A stretch of 8,357 nt of DNA, taken from NCBI GenBank assembly GCA_910586375.1, contig CAJUIE010000077.1, forward strand, positions 1-8,357, in the 5' to 3' direction. The position numbers were made by a program, and so were the translations under genes. The notes below the pieces were generated by a model. It searched no databases, had not been told where the DNA came from, and saw only the letters and a program-made list of their open reading frames with translations. Shown in pieces: positions 1-5,369 of the stretch. The first letter of the stretch is position 1. Each line of letters starts with the position of its first letter. Source of the stretch: an uncultured Alistipes sp. (lineage in GTDB: Bacteria > Bacteroidota > Bacteroidia > Bacteroidales > Rikenellaceae).

Positions 1-351
1 GAGGTCGATCTGTATTTCATTGACGAACGACTTGGAGAAGGCGACCACGTAGGCAGCGGCGTTGGCCGAGCACTTGACCGTGCGGATGATGCTGTCGGGA
101 CTGAAGAGAACGATTGTGTTGGGACGTACTGCGTGGTTCTGCATGTCTATGGAGACGGTCGCTTCGCCCGACATCATGATGATGGCCGCGAATCCGTCGA
201 TCGAGACGGGATATTCGGCCGTGGTGTTGTGCTGGGCGTCGAGCGTCATGATGATCAGGTCATCCGACAGATAGAATACATCCTCCATCTCCTTTTTGAT
301 GCGGGAGATGGACACTTTCCGGAGGTTTTCGTGGACAACAGGCTTTTTCAT
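1..351 (-). CDS. N-terminal part of a probable AraC-family transcriptional regulator (cut by window edge)
   Basis: An open frame of 117 codons starts with ATG at 351 and runs off the left edge without a stop, so only the N-terminal part is visible. The protein begins MKKPVVHENLRKVSISRIKK. Its mid-part has alternating hydrophobic strands typical of the cupin-like sensor domain of Bacteroidota AraC regulators: a YPVSIDGFAAIIMMSGEATV stretch (about 47-66), then NTIVLFSPDSIIRTV and AAAYVVAFSKSFVNEI. The pattern 'NTIVLFSPDSIIR...YVVAFSKSF' closely resembles the arm domain of such regulators. The DNA-binding helix-turn-helix region would lie outside the window, so the family call rests on the sensor domain alone. 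The start is 6 nt after the stop of the lipid kinase gene, with GGAACG between them, so it is probably the third gene of the apbE unit. The ligand and targets cannot be told from this part. It could instead be another cupin-fold protein. Confidence 0.68.
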   Translation of the reverse strand, partial: MKKPVVHENLRKVSISRIKKEMEDVFYLSDDLIIMTLDAQHNTTAEYPVSIDGFAAIIMMSGEATVSIDMQNHAVRPNTIVLFSPDSIIRTVKCSANAAAYVVAFSKSFVNEIQIDL

Positions 352-357
352 CGTTCC

Positions 358-1224
358 TTACTTCGTTTTTTCGCACATAATGCGCAGTTCTCCCGGCAGG
401 CACTCGATGTAGAGCGGAAATTCGGCCCCGGGCTGTCCGTCGACATCGGTGGGTTCGTTGATTGTCGAGCGTATGTCAATTTTCCGGGCCTGGAATTGTT
501 TGACAATCTTTGGATTGCCCCCCAGAAGGTAGCGGCCTGCGGCTGTGGCTGAGCGCAGGAGACTTCGTTTTTCGAGCATGACGCAGTCGAAGAGGCCGTC
601 GTCGACGGCAGCGCGGGGAGCCAGACGAAATCCCCCGGCCGTGGGGCCGTTGAAGACCAGTACGATCAGCGAATCGAGGTCGAAAGTCTCTCCGTCGGCC
701 GCTATTTCGAGCGGCACGGCGTGCATTGAGCGGAACTCCTTGACCCCTTCGATCAGGTAGGCCAGTTTACCTATGAGGTGTTTGCTCGCATCGGAGGTGT
801 GCTGCGAGGTGGTTGTGAAGATGCCGAATGAAAGGACGTTGACGAAATATTGGCCGTTGACGCGTCCGCAGTCGATTCGGGACAGTGTGCCCGTTGCGAT
901 CTGGCGAGCCGCCTCGACGGGGTCGGTTGACATGCCGAGTGCCCGGGCAAAGTCGTTGGCCGTGCCGGCGGGAATGATGCCGAGGGGAATGTCCAGTCCT
1001 TTGATCTTCATGGCGTTGACTGCAAAGTTGACGGTGCCGTCACCACCTGCCACGACCAGCAGGTCGATTGTTTCACGACCCTCGAACGGATTGACCGCGA
1101 AATCTATGGGCAGGGGCTCGATGTCGTATCCTGCTTTGTGGAAGAGCGTGCAGATCGCCTGTGCGTTGCGGGCGATCTTGCCTTTGCCGGAGCGGCTGTT
1201 GTAGAGGAAGACGGCTCGTTTCAT
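358..1224 (-). CDS. YegS/DgkB-type diacylglycerol or related lipid kinase
   Basis: This 288-residue protein has the marks of the DAGK catalytic family, which transfers phosphate from ATP to a lipid hydroxyl (diacylglycerol, sphingoid base or similar) at the inner face of the membrane. It has a nucleotide-binding start (AVFLYNSRSGKGK, residues 4-16), the signature GGDGT at 60-64, the PAGTANDFARAL motif at 85-96, DDGLFD at 208-213, and a C-terminal DVDGQPG at 260-266. In many members the last motif reads DGE; here Gln takes the Glu position. The length is usual for the family and there is no signal peptide or membrane segment. Its start lies 7 nt downstream of the apbE stop, and its stop is 6 nt before the regulator gene, so co-transcription is likely. 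The lipid substrate cannot be read from the sequence. Bacteroidota make sphingolipids or sulfonolipids as well as glycerolipids, so a sphingoid-like substrate is possible. Confidence 0.9.
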   Translation of the reverse strand: MKRAVFLYNSRSGKGKIARNAQAICTLFHKAGYDIEPLPIDFAVNPFEGRETIDLLVVAGGDGTVNFAVNAMKIKGLDIPLGIIPAGTANDFARALGMSTDPVEAARQIATGTLSRIDCGRVNGQYFVNVLSFGIFTTTSQHTSDASKHLIGKLAYLIEGVKEFRSMHAVPLEIAADGETFDLDSLIVLVFNGPTAGGFRLAPRAAVDDGLFDCVMLEKRSLLRSATAAGRYLLGGNPKIVKQFQARKIDIRSTINEPTDVDGQPGAEFPLYIECLPGELRIMCEKTK

Positions 1225-1231
1225 CGTCGCG

Positions 1232-2236
1232 TCAGTTCATGATCTGTGCCTGCATGGCGGGTGAAACGTACTCTTCGTATTCGCCGCTCTCGGTAGCCAG
1301 GATGAAGTAGGCTTTCAGGTCGGGCATCCGCCCGACAGTCGCCAGAGCCTCGTCGGCGCCTAAGGCCATGAACATCGTGCCTAAGGCGTCCGCTTCGGCG
1401 CAGGTCGGGGCGGCGACGGTCACCGAGAGCAGGCGGGAGAGCACACTGCGGCCCGTGCGGGGGTCGAGCGTATGGGCTACTTTGCGGCCCTTGTCGTCGA
1501 GGTAAAAACGGCGGTAGTTGCCCGATGTGGCCAGGGCGCCGTCGGTGAGGCTCACCCGTTTCTGAATGAAGTCGCCGTCAGTCATGTTGCCCTCGAAAGG
1601 AGTTTCCACACCGATGCGCCAGGCTTTGCCGCGGGGGTTGACACCCCGGCAGCGGACTTCACCGCCGATGTCGACCAGGTAGTTGCGGGCGCCGAGGCGT
1701 TCGACCAGTTCGGCTACCAGATCGACCGTGTAACCTTTGGCTACTGAATTGAAGTCGAGTTGCACGCGAGGGTCACTTTTCACCAGACGCCCGTTTTCGA
1801 TATGCACCTTGTCACGCCCCACGAAGACGAGGATCGAGTCGACGTTTGGCTCCTGCTGCGCCGCCTTGCCGGCGAATCCCCAGGCCTCGACCAACGGCTT
1901 GACCGTTACGTCGTAACGGCCGCCGCTCAGTGCGCCGATGCTGTCGGCAAGATGCAGACAATAAGCTATATGATGATCCACGCTGTCGGTAAGGTTGCGG
2001 TTCAGGCGGCTCAGGAGCGATTGTTCGTCGAATATGGACATCGACGCCTTGGCCTCACGATCAAGCTCCATGATGGCAGTGTATAACTCCTGCGCTGAGG
2101 TGTGTGGCACTTCGGCCACCACGCGCAGCGACGTGCCGAGCATCACCCCTTCGACGGTCGTGTAGCCGGGATTCGGAGAGCTGCATCCTGCCGTCAGCCC
2201 CAGAGCTGTGGCGGCGATCATATACCCTTTCAGCAT
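1232..2236 (-). CDS. apbE: FAD:protein FMN transferase, lipoprotein (ApbE family)
   Basis: ApbE enzymes attach FMN from FAD covalently to a Thr of target proteins such as the NqrB/NqrC subunits of Na+-translocating NADH dehydrogenase or Rnf subunits, on the outer side of the inner membrane. The 334-residue protein starts with a lipoprotein signal: a short hydrophobic stretch and lipobox LTAGC, with Cys18 as the lipidated residue. Family motifs follow in order: SMSIFDEQSLLSRLN (65-79), GGRYDVTVKPLVEAWGF (105-121), LDFNSVAKGYTVD (160-172), YLVDIGGE (186-193), TDGALATSGNYRRF (231-244), HTLDPRTG (255-262) and CAEADALGTMFMALG (279-293). These include the Asp/Ala-rich metal- and flavin-binding segments. 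The length agrees with the family. The start at 2236 gives a complete signal peptide; Met6 is a possible alternative. It is the first gene of a leftward unit with a lipid kinase and a regulator. Its flavoprotein targets are not in this window. Confidence 0.95.
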   Translation of the reverse strand: MLKGYMIAATALGLTAGCSSPNPGYTTVEGVMLGTSLRVVAEVPHTSAQELYTAIMELDREAKASMSIFDEQSLLSRLNRNLTDSVDHHIAYCLHLADSIGALSGGRYDVTVKPLVEAWGFAGKAAQQEPNVDSILVFVGRDKVHIENGRLVKSDPRVQLDFNSVAKGYTVDLVAELVERLGARNYLVDIGGEVRCRGVNPRGKAWRIGVETPFEGNMTDGDFIQKRVSLTDGALATSGNYRRFYLDDKGRKVAHTLDPRTGRSVLSRLLSVTVAAPTCAEADALGTMFMALGADEALATVGRMPDLKAYFILATESGEYEEYVSPAMQAQIMN

Positions 2237-2258
2237 AAAATTCGTTCGTTTTGTCCTG

Positions 2259-2266
2259 CAAAATTA
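2259..2266 (-). promoter_or_regulatory. Probable -7 box of the apbE promoter
   Basis: Read on the minus strand this is TAATTTTG, an exact match to the Bacteroidota -7 consensus TAnnTTTG. Transcription would start near 2254, giving a leader of only about 17 nt before the apbE ATG. I see no good TTG element at the expected -33 distance, so the call rests on the one box and its position. Confidence 0.45.
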
Positions 2267-2349
2267 TGATTTTCCTGGGAGATATGTTGTTTTTTATTGC
2301 AAATAGGGAATAATTCTTCATTTTTCATTTTTAATTCTCAATTTATTCG

Positions 2350-2357
2350 TACCTTTG
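2350..2357 (+). promoter_or_regulatory. Probable -7 box of the rpsO promoter
   Basis: TACCTTTG matches the Bacteroidota -7 consensus TAnnTTTG. It follows a very AT-rich stretch (about 2320-2349). No exact TTG is present at -33, only a run of T near 2328-2330. The inferred start near 2364 leaves a leader of about 64 nt before rpsO. It is divergent to the apbE promoter, about 85 bp away. Confidence 0.55.
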
Positions 2358-2360
2358 CCC

Positions 2361-2425
2361 AACGCTCTGGCGTTATTCACGGTAAGGGGGATGCGTCGTA
2401 GAGTGGAACTTAAAAATCTTTTAAG
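2361..2425 (+). promoter_or_regulatory. Structured leader of rpsO: possible S15 autoregulation site
   Basis: Two hairpins can be drawn. The first is AACGC-TCTG-GCGTT at 2361-2374. Its 5' arm could instead pair with GCGT at 2393-2396, so alternative folds exist. The second is a perfect 7-bp inverted repeat, CTTAAAA-ATC-TTTTAAG, at 2409-2425, which ends two bases before the rpsO ATG and would cover the ribosome landing zone. S15 is known to repress its own translation through leader structures in several bacterial groups, and these structures differ between phyla. That this leader does so is inference; its 2409-2425 stem is all A/U apart from one closing G-C pair and is weak on its own. Confidence 0.4.
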
Positions 2426-2427
2426 CA

Positions 2428-2700
2428 ATGGCTTATTTGACAGCAGAGAAAAAGCAAGAGCTTTTCGGCCAGTACGGCAAGTCTAACACCGATACGGGCT
2501 CTCCCGAGAGCCAGATCGCGCTGTTTTCGTACCGTATCAGCCACCTTACTGAGCACCTCAAGAGCAACAAGCACGACTTTGGCACCCAGCGCGCGCTGCT
2601 GCGCCTGGTAGGTAAGCGCCGCCAGTTGCTGGAGTACCTCAAGGAGGTAGACATCGAGCGTTACCGCGCTATCATCAAGACGCTCAACCTCCGCAAGTAA
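2428..2700 (+). CDS. rpsO: 30S ribosomal protein S15
   Basis: The 90-residue protein (89 without the first Met) has the normal S15 length and sequence along its whole length. The conserved block TGSPESQIALFSYRISHL (23-40) is followed by HDFGTQRALLRLVGKRRQLL (49-68) and the end LKEVDIERYRAIIKTLNLRK (71-90). S15 is a primary binder of the 16S rRNA central domain; it contacts the three-way junction of helices 20, 21 and 22 and takes part in a bridge to the 50S subunit. The His-Asp-Phe and Leu-Val-Gly-Lys-Arg-Arg segments carry the RNA contacts. The gene lies directly upstream of pnp, an order found in very many bacteria. No Shine-Dalgarno sequence is visible before the ATG, as is normal in Bacteroidota; the start is instead preceded by the AT-rich inverted repeat. 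Confidence 0.99.
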   Translation: MAYLTAEKKQELFGQYGKSNTDTGSPESQIALFSYRISHLTEHLKSNKHDFGTQRALLRLVGKRRQLLEYLKEVDIERYRAIIKTLNLRK

Positions 2701-2711
2701 TCCGCGAGGAA

Positions 2712-2752
2712 GAAATGAGGGCAATCTCCGGACGAGGGGTTGCCTTCATTTT
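2712..2752 (+). terminator. Long hairpin between rpsO and pnp: leaky terminator or RNA processing site
   Basis: The arm AAATGAGGGCAA (2713-2724) pairs with TTGCCTTCATTT (2740-2751) through 12 bp with one G-U pair. Four further inner pairs (2725-2728 with 2736-2739) close a small loop. The 3' arm ends in ATTTTCTT, a short, interrupted T run. pnp has no clear promoter of its own downstream, so read-through is needed for its expression. In Escherichia coli the same place holds a partial terminator and an RNase III-cleaved hairpin through which PNPase controls its own mRNA. The position is the same; the function here is inference. Confidence 0.55.
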
Positions 2753-2790
2753 CTTGAATCAAACAAACAAAACATTACAGGATAAATTTT

Positions 2791-5007
2791 ATGGAAGACA
2801 AGAAGCTGTACAACGCAGTCCGCAAGATCATCACCCTGGCCGATGGGCGTCAGATCGAGATCGAAACGGGCAAACTGGCCAAGCAGGCCGATGGCTCGGT
2901 GGTCGTCAAGATGGGCGACACGATGCTGCTGGCTACGGTCGTCGCGGCTAAGGATGCTAAGCCCGACACCGATTTCATGCCCTTGCAGGTGGAGTATAAG
3001 GAGAAATACGCCGCTGCCGGACGTTATCCGGGCGGTTTCATGAAGCGCGAAGGCAAGGCCAACGATTCGGAGGTGCTCACGGCTCGCCTGATCGACCGCG
3101 CGCTGCGTCCGTTGTTTCCGTCGGATTATCACGCCGAAGTTTACGTTACAGTGAACCTCATTTCGGCAGACAAGGATACTCAGCCCGATGCATTGGCCGG
3201 TCTGGCTGCTTCGGCCGCCCTGGCCGTGTCGGACATTCCGTTCGGAGGTCCCATTTCGGAGGTGCGCGTAGTGCGTAAGAATGGCCAGTATGCCATCAAT
3301 CCCCGTTTTTCGGAGATGGCCGAGTGTGATCTTGACATCATGGTCGGCGGTACGATTGACAACATCCTGATGGTCGAGGGTGAAATGAAGGAGGTCTCCG
3401 AGGAGGTGATGCTCGGCGCCATTAAGTTCGCCCACGAGGAGATCAAGAAGCACTGCGCTGTGCAGATCGAACTCTCAAAGGAGCTGGGCAAGGACGTGAA
3501 ACGCACCTATTGTCACGAGGTCAACGACGAGGAGCTGCGTCAGACGATCATTAGCGAGCTCTACGACAAGGCCTACGCCATTGCTACGAGCGGCACGATG
3601 AAACATGAGCGCAGCGACATGTTCGACGCGCTGGAGGCTGAGTTCGCTTCGCGTTATACCGCGGAGGAGCTGGTCGAAAAGGCCCCGCTGATCCACAAGT
3701 ACTTCCACGACGACGTGCAGAAGAAGGCCATGCGCAACATGATCCTCGACGAGGGCAAGCGCCTCGACGGTCGTCGCACGGACGAAATTCGCCCCATCTG
3801 GTGCGAAGTGGGCTATCTGCCCGCCGCCCACGGTTCGGCCATCTTCACCCGCGGCGAAACGCAGTCGCTCACGACCGTTACGCTCGGTACGAAACTTGAT
3901 GAGAAAGTCAAGGACGAAGTGTTGGTACAGGGTACCGAGCAGTTTGTGCTCCACTATAACTTCCCGCCGTTCTCGACGGGTGAGGCTAAGGCCGCACGCG
4001 GTCTGAGCCGTCGCGAGATCGGTCATGGCCACCTCGCATGGCGCGCCCTGAAGCCGATGATCCCGCTGGGTGAGGAGAATCCCTACGCCGTGCGCGTAGT
4101 GTCGGACATCCTGGAGTCGAACGGTTCGTCGTCGATGGCCACGGTCTGCGCCGGTACGCTGGCGCTGATGGATGCCGGTGTGAAGCTCAAGAAGCCCGTG
4201 TCGGGTATCGCCATGGGGCTGATTTCCGATTCGGCCACGGGCAAGTGGGCCGTGCTGTCGGACATCCTGGGCGATGAGGACCACTTGGGCGACATGGACT
4301 TCAAGGTGACGGGTACCGCCGACGGTATCACCGCCACGCAGATGGACATCAAGGTCGACGGCCTCTCCTACGAGGTGCTCGCCGCCGCTCTGGAGCAGGC
4401 ACGCAAGGGCCGCATGCACATCCTCGGCAAGATCACCGAGTGCATCGCCGAGCCGCGCGCCGACTACCGTCCTTTCGTGCCGCGCATCGTTCAGATCACC
4501 ATCCCGCAGGATATGATCGGCGCTGTCATCGGTCCGGGCGGCAAGGTGATTCAGGACATTCAGAAGACCACCGGCACAACCATTACCATCACCGAAGACG
4601 ACAACAAGGGTTATGTCGACATCTTCGGCATCGACAAAGCCGCTCTCGACGGCGCTTTGTCCCGCATCAAGGCCATCGTCGCCGTGCCGGAAGTGGGCGA
4701 GACCTACCACGGCAAGATCCGTTCAATCGTTGCTTTCGGCGCCTTTGTCGAGATCATGCCCGGTAAGGATGCCCTGCTCCATATTTCGGAGATCGACTAC
4801 AAGCGTTTCGAAACGATGGATGAGACCGGTCTGAAAGAGGGCGATGAGATCGACGTCAAGCTGATTGGCGTTGATGCCAAGACCGGGAAACTGAAACTCT
4901 CGCGTAAAGCGCTGTTGCCCAAGCCTGAAGGTTATGTAGAGCGCGAACGTCGTCCTCGTCCCGAACGTGGTGACCGCCGCGAGCGTCCCGACCACAAGGA
5001 CGAATAG
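2791..5007 (+). CDS. pnp: Polyribonucleotide nucleotidyltransferase (PNPase)
   Basis: PNPase degrades RNA 3' to 5' with phosphate, releasing nucleoside diphosphates, and works as a ring-shaped trimer in the cytoplasm. The 738-residue protein has the full domain set: first RNase PH core (from about 12, with the RNA-contacting loop PGGFMKREG near 80-88), an all-helical linker (about 240-320), the second, catalytic RNase PH core (about 325-555), a KH domain with GPGG in VIGPGGKVIQDI near 577-588, and an S1 domain (about 633-707) with GKIRSIVAFGAF. The active-site motif SDILGDEDHLGDMDFK lies at 490-505; Asp497, Asp503 and Lys505 correspond to E. coli Asp486, Asp492 and Lys494. The last about 20 residues are a charged Arg/Glu/Pro tail. 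The gene is 90 nt after rpsO and probably co-transcribed with it. The start is preceded by an A-rich region with only a weak AGG. Confidence 0.99.
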   Translation: MEDKKLYNAVRKIITLADGRQIEIETGKLAKQADGSVVVKMGDTMLLATVVAAKDAKPDTDFMPLQVEYKEKYAAAGRYPGGFMKREGKANDSEVLTARLIDRALRPLFPSDYHAEVYVTVNLISADKDTQPDALAGLAASAALAVSDIPFGGPISEVRVVRKNGQYAINPRFSEMAECDLDIMVGGTIDNILMVEGEMKEVSEEVMLGAIKFAHEEIKKHCAVQIELSKELGKDVKRTYCHEVNDEELRQTIISELYDKAYAIATSGTMKHERSDMFDALEAEFASRYTAEELVEKAPLIHKYFHDDVQKKAMRNMILDEGKRLDGRRTDEIRPIWCEVGYLPAAHGSAIFTRGETQSLTTVTLGTKLDEKVKDEVLVQGTEQFVLHYNFPPFSTGEAKAARGLSRREIGHGHLAWRALKPMIPLGEENPYAVRVVSDILESNGSSSMATVCAGTLALMDAGVKLKKPVSGIAMGLISDSATGKWAVLSDILGDEDHLGDMDFKVTGTADGITATQMDIKVDGLSYEVLAAALEQARKGRMHILGKITECIAEPRADYRPFVPRIVQITIPQDMIGAVIGPGGKVIQDIQKTTGTTITITEDDNKGYVDIFGIDKAALDGALSRIKAIVAVPEVGETYHGKIRSIVAFGAFVEIMPGKDALLHISEIDYKRFETMDETGLKEGDEIDVKLIGVDAKTGKLKLSRKALLPKPEGYVERERRPRPERGDRRERPDHKDE

Positions 5008-5220
5008 CTCGTCGCTGCGACACCCGGGGCCGGAGAAAGTATTGAGGGCAGAAACGGGCTTGGGGCAGAAAAGGAACTCGGTCCGAAGGGGCCGGGGCCT
5101 GGAAAAGGAGCCCGAAGACCGTGACGGTATCGGGGGCTTGGAGAGGAGCCCGGCCTTGAAGGTGCCGATGTCCGGAAAAGCTGACTCCGGGACGCTGGAA
5201 TATTTTTTCGTAAAAAACGC
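5008..5220 (+). repeat. Non-coding gap after pnp with a degenerate 39-bp-period G-rich repeat
   Basis: No convincing gene lies here. The unit GGGCYTGG recurs at 5056, 5095 and 5134, exactly 39 bp apart, and a related GGGCCGG is at 5027. The second and third copies continue as (A/G)AAAGGAGCCCG-like sequence (GGAGCCCG at 5107-5114 and 5145-5152), so each can fold as a GGGC...GCCC hairpin; the first copy has diverged. The clear repeat spans about 5026-5160. The part after it has a small CCGGA...TCCGG stem (5172-5190) too far from the T run at 5203 to be a good terminator. An A/T-rich inverted repeat, TTTTTT-CGT-AAAAAA (5203-5217), sits where an upstream promoter element would lie. No clear terminator for pnp is visible. 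Confidence 0.5.
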
Positions 5221-5227
5221 AGGATTA

Positions 5228-5258
5228 TTGCATAATTAGCGATAGTTTCCTATATTTG
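5228..5258 (+). promoter_or_regulatory. Strong Bacteroidota-type promoter of the OmpA/TPR lipoprotein gene
   Basis: TTG at 5228-5230 and TATATTTG at 5251-5258 are 20 nt apart, in good agreement with the TTG-N(19-21)-TAnnTTTG arrangement. An A/T-rich block (5201-5217) lies just upstream, where it could help polymerase binding. Transcription would start near 5265 and give a leader of about 105 nt. Confidence 0.75.
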
Positions 5259-5268
5259 CGATGTTCGG

Positions 5269-5308
5269 TTCGTATGTCCGGCGGCGTTTGGCCGTCGGAC
5301 ATTACGAA
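5269..5308 (+). promoter_or_regulatory. Large hairpin in the 5' UTR of the lipoprotein gene
   Basis: The arm TGTCCGGCGGC (5275-5285) pairs with GCCGTCGGACA (5291-5301) around a GTTTG loop, with one G-U pair. After a one-base bulge (T5302) the stem goes on as TTCGTA/TACGAA (5269-5274 with 5303-5308), about 17 bp in all. It lies a few bases from the inferred transcript 5' end and about 60 nt before the start codon. There is no T run after it, so it is not a terminator. A stem at the 5' end of an abundant envelope-protein mRNA may protect it from decay, as in ompA of enterobacteria; that role is inference. Confidence 0.6.
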
Positions 5309-5369
5309 ATTGACGGAAAAAGGAGAACAGCAAACATTAGAATAAACACATTAAATTTCAACCGAAATC

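Noticed and set aside
2061..2321. An 86-codon minus-strand frame covering the apbE start region
   Set aside because: It overlaps apbE in another frame and starts in the AT-rich promoter region; the apbE frame with its signal peptide and motifs explains the DNA.
3475..4710. A 411-codon minus-strand frame opposite pnp
   Set aside because: Shadow frame caused by strong third-position bias in pnp; its His/Leu/Val/Gly-rich product has no family features.
4967..5239. A 90-codon frame starting inside the end of pnp and covering most of the gap after it
   Set aside because: It overlaps the pnp end, has low-complexity Gly/Arg/Glu-rich content that follows the repeat, and shows no family motif or start signal.
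5274..5345. A 23-codon ORF in the leader of the lipoprotein gene
   Set aside because: Its start lies inside the stable hairpin stem with no ribosome-binding signal; it most likely occurs by chance.
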